NCBI GenBank assembly: GCA_020809705.1
Contig: CP085826.1
Span: 5,332,001-5,396,000 of the forward strand
Length of the DNA: 64,000 bases
Direction: 5' to 3'
From: Calonectria ilicicola
Taxonomy: Eukaryota; Ascomycota; Sordariomycetes; Hypocreales; Nectriaceae
In this document: one piece after another, positions 13,577-25,109 of the stretch
Layout: every line of letters begins with the position of its first letter
How positions within the stretch are numbered: the first letter of the stretch is position 1
Notes under the pieces: model-generated
What the model saw: only the letters and a program-made list of their open reading frames with translations
What the model was told of the DNA's origin: nothing
The model's database searches: none
Made by a program: the position numbers and the translations under genes

Positions 13577-14516
13577 GTTATTGGCGATTTGTTGAAAAAA
13601 AGAAATTCACCAAGACGCTTGGGCCATGGGTGTTTTTTCTTGGTGTGTAGTGATTGTACGGTGCTTGGTGCTTAGTTCTTGGTGGTGATGACCAAATCGT
13701 ATACATAGATAGATATAGGTGTGCATGGATGTTTGGGTTGCCGCAATACAGTACATGTTGGTTTAATTGAGAAGGGGATCCGAATTGGGCAGACAGGCAT
13801 GTTCTTGTGCCGAAACGCCTTGGTCGTCATATGGTTCAGGTCAAGGTGAGACCAGACGGCTTTGGGCTGAGGAGATTGAGTCTTGCTCATCGCTCAAGTG
13901 ACCATGCCCAGTCTGACTAGTGGGCCGGCCGACTATGCGCCATCTCAGCCACATTTCTAGCCACAGCCAACTGCGACATGTTCCTCCGCGGACGCCGCAA
14001 GCACGCCGCAATTTACACAATCCATTGGCAAGAATGGATGAGATCAAGGAGAAACATGAATACATGAATATTTTAAGCATACAAGCTCGGATTGGGTTAG
14101 TGGTTCGTAGGGTTTGGGGATTAGGGTTGGTTCCGAAGATTGGATAATCGTGATAGCTCCACAGATCCGGCATGTGTGCCTTGCCGTAAAGGGGTGCGTA
14201 GTGCTTGCATTGACATGTAAATGGAATTCGCAAGCCAGTTTGAATTTGGACCGTCGGAGCGGAGATGGGAAAGGGATTAGGCATGGGAATGTCATCCGAT
14301 CCCGCTTCTGCAGTTGAGCACAGAGCAACTCAACAGAAACCAAAATAGAGGAGAAGCGGCTTACGAGCGCCTCACGTCTTGGCTTGTTCTAGAGTCAAAA
14401 CTGGAACATCTGACGTATGACAGATATGTATAGTGCGAAAGACACCGTGGGTCCATGACGGGCACATGCCACACGTCGTCCACTCCCTAGCACCGCGCTG
14501 TCAGTGTACACATACT

Positions 14517-14554
14517 CACTCACACACGCACACGCACACACGCACACGCACACA
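14517..14554. repeat. CA-type microsatellite with regular CG interruptions
   Basis: A run of CACA alternating with CG steps (blocks of CACACG), about 38 bp long, in the spacer before the phosphodiesterase. Confidence 0.85.
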
Positions 14555-17500
14555 GGCGCGCAGCTAGAGTTCGCGGTAGGATTTACGTCGGGCACAGCGA
14601 AGTGGGGTCTTGAGACTGGCAGAGGCAATGAGGGGGCGGCTTGGGGAGAAACACCTCCACAAATATAAGAGGATCATGCTTGGATGGGCGATGATGTCGT
14701 GGAGGTAGGTCGCACAAGTACAGTGCGCAATGCAGGCATAGCAAGTAATTATGTAAGGCGCGGAGGAGAGACGAGAGAAGAAGGTTACGATGGTGGTGAT
14801 GAGTGGGAGGGGGCAGTGCTGCGAGCCTGGATAGCCCGGCGGGTCCCAAAAATAAATGGCACATGAAAAGGGAATGGCATAAATCTCTAAGCAGTCTCTG
14901 CGCAGATCATCAGAGGGGAATGAGCGACTTATTTTGTCCAAGCCTACTGGGTCCCCTCCACTCATCAACATGTGCCGACCCGCTTGGGGACATACGTGCA
15001 GCTTGCATACCTTGCCATGCACAAAGTAACTTCTGCACAAGGCCGCATGGGGGCATGGAAGAGAATCCTTCCATCGAACAATGAGGGCCCCCACTAGCCA
15101 CAGCACAGGAGCTGCAAGGTGCCTTCCCTGTCCACAGTGCTGCTGTGCGACTGTGTTGGTGGCGCATAGCTGTGCTAGACCAGAGTTCTGAGACTGGCGT
15201 CCCGGTCAGCCCATCATCCTCGACCTAGATTATATTTTGCTCTTTTCTTTTTTTTTTTGCTTCATTTCTCTGCCGCTTGGCTTGGGGAAGATGTTGCGGC
15301 TACCAAAATGTGGCACTGTGGCCCATTCCTCTTGCGCCCTGGTCAACACCTCCCCCCTAGTCTGCTCTCAATCCGTCTGCTGAGGGAGGTGAGGTACTGC
15401 GTTGCTCTGCCTTCTGCGCGCTGCGGCACACTACACTGCACTGCAACCGGTCCTTTGCAGGCGCGCATCTGCTCTGGGTCTGTCTCTGTCTTGGTGGACA
15501 GTGCGCCCAAAGAGCCGAAGACGGGCAGGCGGGCCCATCAAGAGACAGTTGGTCAGAAACAGACCGGAAGCGCAGAGACACGCAGATAGAGACAAAGATG
15601 AGGGAGGAAGGCGGCAGCAAGACAGCTTCCCTCGACCACCCCAAGCTACCTGCGCGGTACGCCTCACTACTCTGGTCCCCAAGCCCTTCCCGGTGCGTGA
15701 GGCACCAATTTGGCACCAATCTGGCCCCCGCTCCAGCCTGACCCCACGCCCCTGGCCGTCGTGTTGGCGTCGAGCACTTGTAGCTCTGCTGTAGCCCTCA
15801 GGTACCCGCTCGCTCCACGAGGTACCTCCCCCCTTTTCCGCTCCCAAAGCTCTCTGCGACTGCAGGGTGCTGCTGTCTCCTGCTGTGGTGCCCTGCGAGC
15901 CCCGCACGCGCCGCTGTCCGAAAGGCGCTGACGCAGTGACGCAAGCCGGGCCTATTGCCAGCGCCCAGGCGGGCTAGCGTGGTGCTGGACCCAAAGCGAC
16001 TGGTCCAATGGCCGCACCAGCCCTTCCGTTCAGGCTTCGAGAAAAAAAAAAAGGGTGCTGGGTCCCCAATCGCCGTCACATCTTGTTCCCTGTCAGTGGT
16101 GTGGGAACCGTGGCAATTCCAGATTCTCGAAGACGGCCAGAAGGCTTCCAAGCGACCGACGCCGACCCGCTCGAACCCCCTCTCCCACTTGTTCCCTGTG
16201 TGTTTCCCTGGCATCGGCCACCACTACGCCCTGCTATTGGCGACGATGCCTCTCAAACCCTCTTCCAGCCCCCCAACCACGTCTCCATCTGTTGTTCTTC
16301 GCACCCCAGTATGGATGCCTTGGTGCCTCGTGCCCCATGCCATGCGCGCCCATGCTAGCTACCCCATGCTCGTGCTCGGTGCTGGTGCTTTTTTGTCTTT
16401 TTTCCCTGGCATTTGTGACAGCAGCAATGGACGGCCACGCACAAAACCGGACGTCTGGCTATGTAGCGATGCTAGCAGTGATTGTGACGAGTGATAACTG
16501 ACTGGGCATTGCTCCCCCCTGCCTCCGTCACACCATCTCCCCATCCACCTATCTGGCTATCTTATCGACGCTGCTGCGGCTGTTGCATGTTCAGCCTCCA
16601 TGGTTGGTTCATGGTTCATGGTTCTTCGCAACCCTATCCGCCGCTCAACTTGCGCCAGCAACCCCAAAACTCGCCTCGCCCCCTTTTACTGTGCTTGTTG
16701 TATCTAGCTATCCCTGTCGTCATTGCTGTTGTGATCAATATTGAACCGACCGTTGTAACGACAAAACATTCTCCGTAGCGCGCCTAACAAGGCCTAAGAA
16801 CTCGGCTTTCTTTTTCTTTTTCGCCAGGTCTTGCTCGCGCCCGCTTTGCCATCGCCCATGGCTGTTCCACTTGTCCCCAAACGAGTCCATCCATCCCATC
16901 TCGTCCCATCCTCCTCGATAGTCCAGCCCACAATCAGACCCCCCCACTCACCTTGTCGCCAGCTCTCCCGCTAGGACGCCCGGCTTGCACACGCCCACAA
17001 TTCCCTTACACGCCCCTTGGTCCTCTCTCAATACTCTCGCGCTCCCCTCGCGACTCGCCCGTCTCCTCACCTCGATCGATTGATGCTCTTGGTGCGACTG
17101 ACCTGTCACCCACCCAAGGTGCCCAACTGGTCTGTTTTGGAGCAGTTCCCTCACGGTGGAAACAAGCAGCAGCTGCCGGAACATCGCATCTTTGTCTTCT
17201 TCTTCTGCTGCTACCTCTTCTTTACTCCTTCTCTTTCCCCGGTCGCCCTGGTCAGCTCTCTTCTCTTTTCCTCTACTCAACTCTTCTAGCTGCCTTCTCT
17301 TTCTTCCCCGGGCCAGCTGTATCCATCCTCCCTGATCTGGAGCTTTATTTTTTTTTTTCCTTCCTCATTTTCTTTTTCCTGGCTTTTCTTTTTCCTCTCC
17401 TCCTGCTGTTCCTTTTTAGTCACCTTTTTTTTTTTTTTTTCGTCGCTTTGCGCAAGAACAGTGCTTTTTGGTGACCCCAGACTCCCCTGCTCTTTACTCA

Positions 17501-18109
17501 GGCCCTTGCCTGTCTCGTCCGGGTTAGCAAAAGTCACTTTTCCACTTTGCCCCCCGGCCCCGAGACCTTCTCATCCTCACCTCACCCTCTCTCCTTCTCC
17601 AACCCACTCCGTCTCTCGTCTTATTCCGTCCCTTGGCCAATTCGACTTGTCGACTCGGCCTCGATCCGGACGGGTCTGACTTGTCCCCATTGCCTGCTCC
17701 ACGACTGCGTCACCCCATCATCAACTTCTACCACATCGCCTCCCGCTCGCCTGGCCTGGCCTCGACTCGACTCGGCTCGACTTTGCGTCGCCGCTTGCTT
17801 TTGTTTCTAAGCGCCGCCCTTCATCGCATCGCCCTCCATCGCATCGCACCGTTCTCCGTCGCATCGCGCCCGGCTTCGCGTCACTTCACATACTCTACTT
17901 CGACACCCTCATTCACCTACAACGCTTCCTTCGTATTCAACGTCGCCACTGCGCCCTCAGATTTGTGCTTTGCTTTCTTCAGCGGCAACTTGCCTCAGGG
18001 CCCCATCATATTTTTTTCGACCCTACCTTGGCTTGGTTCCTCCCAACTTAGTTCTGACTCCATTTGCTCTCGCTCAGCTGGCTTGCCTAGTTGGTTGGAC
18101 TACCTGAAG

Positions 18110-18490
18110 GTAAGACCCCAATACCCTCCATTCTTCTGACACCACCAACCTTGCGCACGCGTGCTCGGCCCTTTGCCCACCTAAGACACCACAACACCCG
18201 CAAAGCAGCATCTTGTCTCGCCAGAGGAAAAAACAATTCTCCCTGTTCGACGCCCTTCCGCCCGATGTCTCATGCCCATCCAGTCTGCCCCAACCTGTTC
18301 CATCTTCGCCTTCCATCTGTCTTCCATCGGCCCCCAAGAGCCTTCGACGTCTCACCCAGTTCCCCCCTCTGTGTCTTCCATTTGCGCTTCCCACCGAACC
18401 CGGTCACGCCGAATTCGTCTTGCACATTGACCCCCCTGCCATTACTTCTCAGTCAACCCTCCTTTGCTAACCGTGCCTGTTCCCTTTCAG
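18110..18490 (+). other. Probable intron in the phosphodiesterase 5' UTR
   Basis: A donor GTAAGA at 18110, a branch-site-like CTAAC at 18467-18471 and a polypyrimidine tract ending in CAG at 18490 define a 381-nt intron. These signals match those of the coding introns in this window. If spliced, it removes several ATGs that would otherwise precede the main start codon and leaves only one ATG in the following leader. The exact 5' exon is unknown. Confidence 0.55.
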
Positions 18491-18648
18491 CTTCTTCTCC
18501 TTCCTCATCCGGATACTGGCTCGCGCCAACTCCTCCTACAACATCCACCTTCTGGACAGCCTTTCTGTTCTATCCAACGATTACCCGATTATCTCTCCTT
18601 GTCACCCTTCGCGCTCGATCAACCTTAATTCACATCTAAGTCGCTTGG

Positions 18649-18666
18649 ATGCTTCCGATATCTTGA
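18649..18666 (+). CDS. Five-codon upstream ORF in the phosphodiesterase leader
   Basis: ATG at 18649 followed by four codons and TGA at 18664-18666 (peptide MLPIS). It is the only ATG between the probable 5'UTR intron and the main start at 18895. It lies 228 nt upstream of the main start, far enough for reinitiation. It is real as a sequence element; translation is an inference. Confidence 0.45.
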   Translation: MLPIS

Positions 18667-18849
18667 GTCACGATTTTAACCGATTTTTGGTCGTGTCACT
18701 GAACTGAATATACGAACCCCGTTTCTTCTTGTCTTCTACTGCTTCAAAAGCCTTCTGAATCACTGGCCCGAAGCTTTGTTGGAGGATAGCTGGCCGCGTC
18801 TCCCAAGACTACCAGAGTACCCAACTTCTTTTGATTCGATTTTTAGTTT

Positions 18850-18889
18850 GCCCAAAGGGCTTCGGTGCTCCAGTCGTGAGACTGGTAGC
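18850..18889 (+). promoter_or_regulatory. Two adjacent hairpins just before the phosphodiesterase start codon
   Basis: The first hairpin is GCCC-AAA-GGGC (18850-18860). The second has the stem GCTCCAGTC with loop GTGA and the returning strand GACTGGTAGC (18867-18889): nine pairs with one bulged T at 18886 and a GNRA-type tetraloop in RNA. It ends five bases before the ATG at 18895. A stable stem this close to the start codon would be expected to hinder scanning or affect start choice; that effect is an inference. Confidence 0.6.
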
Positions 18890-18894
18890 TCTCC

Positions 18895-21705
18895 ATGACC
18901 ACCATGGACCGCGCCGCCTGTCACATCATCTATGTTAGTCGCAATGTGTGCGATGAGAGGTTGATTAGTACTTTGTCTCGTGAGGCTACCTCTGGCCCGG
19001 ACCCCGATGATACTCGACAGGCCATTCGGCCACTTCTAGATGCCTTCGGCGAAGGTGAGTCCGCTCTGCTCATGATCTCAATGCTAGTCTAACCGCGCTC
19101 TCAGTTCACGCATGTGCCACAGGCGCCGCCTGTCTGTCAAAACTCTTCGAGCTCCAGGAGGGATCCATGCTCGATTTGAAGCCAACAATCGTACTTCTGG
19201 ACACGCCTTCCGATGAACCATTTCCGAAACGAGGGAGACCCTCCTCGCCTTCACCATCTACCGACTCCGATGAGAGGGGTCTTGATATCCACACCCCAGA
19301 TGAAACGCTATATGGCATGGATCTTCTTCAGAAAATTATCACCGAAGCTCACCTGCGCGGCATGTCCAAATTGGTCGTCCCGATTCCCATGATCAGTTCC
19401 CCAGAGAAGGGCGCAGCGTCCGGCAGCGATCAAATGATTGATGGGGCAGTGGAACCTTTCACCACCCCGCTCGACTCCCTCAACTCCAATCGCCAACTTA
19501 TCAGAAGATGTCTGGATCTCGGGGCAGTTGATGTTATCATGAGCCCCCTGAGCACGAAGTGCATCGCGACACTAGAAATCTGCGCTTATAAGGCCCATCG
19601 GGATGCTGCCCGAGAACAACAAACTTTGCTACAAATTCGACAGGGAAGGAAGCGATCGTGGGTCGGTGTTAATGAAGAAAAGCCTTTCGCATACCTCCGT
19701 GAAGCCATGGTCTCGGGTTTGATGAAGGGAATTTGCCGCCTGGGCACCGCAGAGGACCAAATCAACAACGCGCACATCGCAGTGTCATCTGAGCGACAAG
19801 CCGCTATCGCTACTGCAGTGGGCTGCTGGACTTTCTGTGCTCACGACTTCACTGATGATGAATTGGTGGTGGCAGCTATGAACATGTTCAAGCATGCCCT
19901 AACCATGGGCGACCTTGAACGATGGCGTATTCCGACAGGTAAATCGCACCAATCACTTATCCATGTAGCCATGCACTAATCACTCTAATAGACCAACTCG
20001 TTTCCTTTCTCGTCGCCTGCCGCGCGGCCTACAACAGCTTTGTTCCATATCATAACTTCCGTCACGTGGTGGATGTTCTGCAAGCCACCTTCAATTTTCT
20101 TGTGCACATTGGTGCTCTCCCACCATATCCGATCAATGGCGAGCTGGCTACGCTTCCTGAAAAATCGCCAATGGCTGAATTGGTTACCCCCTTCGAGGCT
20201 CTCACTCTTCTTATTACGGCAATTGGACACGACGTTGGCCATCCAGGTGTCAACAACGGCTTCCTCGTGACTCTCAACGCACCTCTTGCGCAGTTATACA
20301 ACGATCGATCCGTTCTTGAGTCGTTTCACTGTGCAGCATACTCCCAAATTCTTCGCCGGTATTGGCCTGCTGCTTTTGAAGACACCAAAATGCGAGGCTT
20401 GATGATCAGTTCTATCCTGGCAACGGACATGGGCCTGCATTTTGATTACATGAAGAAGCTTGGTGATCTCCAGGAACGCCTGCAGGTCGAGAACAGCACT
20501 GATGCCTGGAACGGGCGACAACTCGAGGAAGGCAAATCTCTGGCCTGCTCGCTTCTGATCAAATGTGCTGATATTAGCAATGTGGTACGTAAAAGAAAAG
20601 AGAGCCCGGTATCACTACTCAGTTTTATGCTAACGATCTGTAGGCGAGGAATCATGACACTGCGCTACAGTGGACCTACATTCTCTCCGAAGAATTCTCT
20701 AGGCAAGCTTCGATGGAGGGTGAGCTGGGAATCCAGTCTTCGCTCATGTCCCCGCCCAAACAAGACATGACTTCTTTGGCCAAGGGCCAACTCGGCTTCA
20801 TGAATTTGTTTGCAACTCCACTGTTCCAAGGTGTCGCTGACATTATGCCCGCGATGAAGTATACCGTTGACGAGCTTGAGCGCAATAAGAATTGCTTTGA
20901 GCACAAATTGGAAGAAGAGAAGGCCAGGCTCCTCAAGGACGATCCAGTCCGCAGGCGTCTACTCAAAGAAGGCACATTTTCGCCCAGAACTATGAGTTTT
21001 GCGGTTGCTCCAGAGGAAGATCCCAAGCTGGTTAACCAAACCGACTCGGACTCAACCCCTCTGGCCAGTGGAGATTTGCCAATGCCACGATTTAGTGCCC
21101 GAGACTCGTCGCCAGCAGATAGCCAGCCCACATCGGAATCATCTCACACCCTGGATACATTCGGCGACTACAAGCACTTGAATGGCTCAACATCAACATT
21201 TGACGCTGTTCGAGAGCTGGCCAATAGCGACCCATTTCACACAAGGGATCACGACGACGAGTTTCCAGATAGTAAGTCGATGCCTCCTGGAAAGCAACAG
21301 CGGTCTAGCGAAACCACGGAAGGGAGCGTATCAGGAACCTATTCAGGAGACTGGGCATCGCAGGCTACCAGTGCCACGGGCAAAATGCCCATGTCGCCTA
21401 GCACGCGAGGCACAAGCATTGTCAGTGCAGATTCAACGGAACACCAGTTGGGAATCCCGACCATCAATGTTTCGACGCCTAGCCTGAAGGGTATTTCGGA
21501 CATGTCACACCATGACACCAGCCTTTATGCCGACGATGAGATTGAGAACGACACGAAGTCAAATGGCAGCACTGGAAGCATCGGAAAGGCAGAGGGCAAG
21601 TCAATTCGAAAGAAGACGAGTCGATTCCGAATGAAAGACTTCCCCTTCTTCAGGAGGAGCAAGCGTTCAAGCTCGCCATGCTCAACGACTGATGCTACAA
21701 GTTGA
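18895..21705 (+). CDS. 3',5'-cyclic-nucleotide phosphodiesterase, high-affinity class I (PdeH/PDE2-like)
   Basis: Hydrolyses cAMP (possibly cGMP) to the 5' monophosphate and so limits protein kinase A signalling. Exons are 18895-19054, 19105-19938, 19992-20584 and 20644-21705, giving 882 aa. The N-terminal third has no clear domain. The catalytic HD domain begins near residue 350 with YHNFRHVVDV (His352, His356), followed by AIGHDVGHPG (metal ligands His411/Asp412) and CADISNVARNHDTALQW, which is restored exactly across the third intron. The C-terminal 230 residues are low-complexity and Ser/Thr-rich, ending in a basic stretch RKKTSRFRMKDFPFFRRSKR that could be a membrane or phospho-regulated tail. 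Its long leader with a uORF and hairpins suggests translational control. Family assignment is firm; the choice of paralog is not. Confidence 0.95.
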
Positions 21706-23336
21706 AAGACTTCTGCAACTCAGCCTTGAGTTTTTTTTTTTTTTTATTATTCTCTACAACATTTCGGGCACCGCAGTCGCGCCTAGCTAAAACCTGCGCC
21801 TCTCGCAAGCCCAGTGCCTGCCTGCCTGCCTGTGTCAAGACCGGGATGAGTCTCTAGGAACTTCAGCAGCCAGAGATCAAGGCACCCCCACTCGAGTCAC
21901 TTTCAAGGCGATTATAGTATATATATGAGTGTGTACATTACGGAAAATGGGGCGCCCGCAAGAAGTTAAGACGGGCCGTAGTCGGGATGATGGCCGACCC
22001 AACAGAACGTTGCTGTGTGGAAGGAATATTGGGTCAGGATGGGTTTAGAGCACGGTTTTTGCTTTTTGCTTTATTTTTTTATTTTTTTTTCTGTCCTTGT
22101 TTTGGGACCTGCAGCCACTCGGGACTGGGACCGAGGACTGTAATAGGCGTTGGCGTAGGAATGGTACGGATGAAGGGCTATGTGTCAAAGTCGACGACGA
22201 CATGGGTTGCGTGGTCACTGTTTGATGGGATACATGATGCGAGACTAGCCGAGATCCCTGAGGTTGAGAAATTGGGGGGTTCATTCCCACGTGGCCGAAA
22301 AGAGAGGTTAAAGAATAGTGAAATGATCAATCAAGCATTGAGTTTTGATCTATATGAATTTGTTGAATGCGCAATTGTATGTGCCGATGACTGTTTGCTG
22401 TACTGATGGCGAGTTGTTGGTGTTGGGGCTGAGGCAGCGTGACCAGACCGATATCGCATCCCCACAGGGGATTCGTATAAGTTAGTCAAGTTATTACAAC
22501 ACAGGTTTAGACTTGGCTAGACAGTGTAGACGGTCTACACATCTTGTCCATTTTGATTGGTTTCCGGTTTCCGAGAGACTTGACTCCGAAGCGGACCGGA
22601 GGCCGGGGCCGCATCTATTGGCCCAAGTTGCCGAGCGAGCAGTGGGCCTTGGGAAACGAGGACTGTGGGTTTTGACAAACAATGTTTCCCTACCTAACGC
22701 AGTACATGCAACAAAGGAAGAGTATGAATAATGATTAGCTGATACAATTTGTCAGATGACTGGAAATTTCTCTCTGAAGACAAGTATAATCCCGAGGTAA
22801 AAAAAAATGTCACCGACATCAACTACGTCGCTGATACGTGGGTAAAAGCACATCAAGGCAAGTCCGTGAACAGTGAATAAAAAACAATTCATTTGGCACT
22901 TTATACAGTTTACTTATGTGCCTCCTTTCTTTCTTCTTTTTTTCTTGAGAAAGATGGACGAGAAGTGAAAAGGAAAGCAGGGGAGGGGAACCAAATCTTT
23001 GGTCTCCGTTCAAAAGTCGCGGACATCCATCCACAATAGCTTCTTATTTTTATTTTATTTTATTGGGTGCAATATCATAACCTAAAAAGATGAATAAATT
23101 CATAACCATATATAATACCACACATTTCTATAATCTTGTACCTCTTTTCCCGAAAAAAAAAATAGCTAGTTCGCCTGGACCCTACCCGGCATCATGGTGC
23201 CTGGCTCAATTATTTTATATCTCCAATGAGGTAACCCGCTCAAAAACAAAATCCCATGCAGTCGTCAAGGTTATCCGACCCAAAAGTCCCATATTTCAGA
23301 CATCTAACTAGAATTTAAGGAGAGATGTAGGATCGA
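21706..23336. other. Intergenic spacer between convergent phosphodiesterase and transporter genes
   Basis: No gene recognised. It contains a (GCCT)n run at 21816-21832, poly-T at 21731-21745, an AT-rich stretch around 23041-23170 and a short frame at 21987-22406 without protein-like features. It probably holds the 3' ends of both flanking transcripts. Confidence 0.6.
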
Positions 23337-25109
23337 TTAGTCCCGGATCCCATACGCTTCCCTGGCTGCTTTGCTGCTTTGTGCAAGCCGCTCACCATAT
23401 TTAAGAAAGACGAAGGGAATGACACCCATAGCCAAGGTCAGAAACCCAAGAAAGGAGGGGGCCCAGTGCAAGCCTAGGTTTCGATACATGGGCTCAGCAG
23501 CCAGAGGGAGCAGGATGGCGCCAGTGGAGCGGGTCCAGCTAGCTGCTGCGTGGGCGGAGGCTGAAGACTGGCGAAAGACGTCGGTCAGGTAGTTGATCAT
23601 ACCCATGAATAGAAGCTGCGTTCCTATGGGGAAGAAGACTCCTCCTATCATGGGCACTATGGGTGGCACTGTCTCCCAGACTGTCCAACCTAACCAGAAA
23701 AGGGATATCACCATACTAGACAAGCATTAAAATTTCGACCACAACTTAGTGCGCGAGAGAGTTTGTCTTTGACAAACAGCAGAAAGGAGGAGAAGATGGC
23801 GGCATACCATGGAGAAGCGATACAAGCAAGAGGTAGACGACGATAGACTTCGTTGTTTGCCCAGGCTTTACCAGCCTTGGCTTGGCAATCGCGGTACCAT
23901 GTGAAAAAGATAAAGGCTAAAAAGGCGACCAGGACACCAACGCATACTGTCAACAGAGTAGCCGGCTGTTAGCAATGTGCCCAACTTTAAAAAAAAAAAT
24001 TAAGCCTTGGCCAACTTACAAGGATTGTAGGCGAGAGACGCCATGCCGGGAGATAAGCCGTAGAATTGTTGGAACATGATGGGATAGGCCTGGAACATGA
24101 GGTACATGACAGAATAAACTAGAGTCAGGTACGCCGAAGTGCACAGGACGATGGGCTCAGTGACGAGGAGGGTTAGTGGGCGAAGGAAGATGCGGCGCAC
24201 ATCGAATGGGCGGAGCGCATCTTGTTCCTTGGCCGCCCCCTTGTTCTTCTTGATGCGATTCCGCACCATCTTGTCGTAGAGGACTGGAGCGTACGTCTCG
24301 GGAAGGGTCAGCACCAAGGGCAGTCCCGGAGCCGCCACCATGGCGGCGATCCAAAAAGGCCATCGCCAGCCCATCACCGACGAAAAGCCTGAAATCATGG
24401 GTCCAATGTAGGGGCCCATGGTGGTAACCATCATGTAGAAGGCAATGGCATTGCCGCGGACAGAAGGGTCATCGATGATGTCCGCATAGAGACCTCCGAT
24501 GATGGAAGTGGGTGCCGCAGCGTTGGCACCGCATAAGAGGCGGAAGATGAGAAGCGCTGTGTAGTTGGGGGCGCCAGAGCAGGCCAGCATGAAGACGAGG
24601 TATCCCAAAAAGGTCCCGACGAGGACGGGGCGGCGCCCGATGTATTCACTCAGGGGGGCAAAGAGGAGCGGGCCAAGGACATAGCCGACCATGTATAGCG
24701 AGTTGAGCAAGACCAGCTTGGTGTTTTCGGAGACGTTGAATTCGGCGGCGATGGCTTCGAGGGCGCCAGACGGCATTGAGGAGCCGAGGTTACCGTTGAA
24801 GGTACATGTGAAGCCAGCAATAACTACATGGATCTTCCTCCACTAGTTGTGAGATGGTGTTGTGTTAGCCAAGAAAAGAAAAACAGAAAAAGGCCATCGA
24901 GCTGAACTGGCAAGCGTGTCCCAGAATAGAAGCTGTGGTGAACGGAATTTCTCCCAACTAACCTTGGACCATTTGGTGGGATCAGGGGCGTCGCTATCGG
25001 ACCAGCTTGACGCATCAGACGAGTCGGATCTGTTAAGGGTGACTACGAGGTCCTCCCGAGCACCAGTCTTTTCGACATCGCTGTCGAGCTGAGTTGAGCT
25101 AGAGGCCAT
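23337..25109 (-). CDS. MFS transporter, drug:H+ antiporter (DHA1) type
   Basis: A 12-helix major facilitator protein of the multidrug/polyamine export type, expected at the plasma membrane. Exons on the minus strand are 25109-24963, 24842-24020, 23946-23808 and 23715-23337, giving 495 aa; introns are 120, 73 and 92 nt. A short Ser/Asp-rich cytosolic N-terminus ends in DAPDPTKWSK, followed by the first membrane helix WRKIHVVIAGFTCTF. The family motif A loop is PLSEYIGRRPVL, and PETYAPVLYDK closes the first half. The third junction restores CIASPCMVISLFWLGWT, which matches the family pattern; a simpler read-through would not. It is transcribed divergently from the Zn2Cys6 regulator 873 bp away, which suggests co-regulation. 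The substrate cannot be read from sequence. Confidence 0.92.

Larger units (their letters stand above)
10271..16900. other. Long gene-free spacer (first 6.6 kb of an 8.6-kb gap)
   Basis: No reading frame here shows recognisable protein features. Several frames of 100-280 codons overlap on both strands with unrelated compositions, which is typical of GC-rich non-coding DNA. The stretch holds microsatellites (10446-10466 CA-type, 12267-12287 TCC-type, 13561-13576 CAT-type, 14517-14554 CA-type) and becomes CT-rich on the plus strand after about 15250. Non-coding RNAs or distant regulatory sites for the downstream phosphodiesterase are possible, but nothing in the sequence proves them. Confidence 0.6.
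16901..18894 (+). promoter_or_regulatory. CT-rich promoter/leader region of the phosphodiesterase gene
   Basis: The plus strand is strongly pyrimidine-rich for about 2 kb up to the phosphodiesterase start codon, with many CTTT and TCC tracts, poly-T runs (17346-17355, 17425-17440) and a GCATCGC-like repeat block at 17822-17872. This is typical of long fungal leaders and promoters. Within it lie a probable 5'UTR intron, one short upstream ORF and two hairpins, listed separately. The transcription start cannot be fixed from sequence alone. Confidence 0.6.

Noticed and set aside
15250..16500. Several 110-180-codon overlapping frames on both strands
   Set aside because: Low-complexity, mutually exclusive and without motifs; explained by GC- and CT-rich non-coding sequence.
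23708..23807. Reading through the third MFS exon into FSSFLLFVKDKLSR
   Set aside because: Using the GTATGC donor at 23807 keeps the frame and restores the family pattern ASPCMVISLFWLGWT; the longer reading gives no compatible donor.
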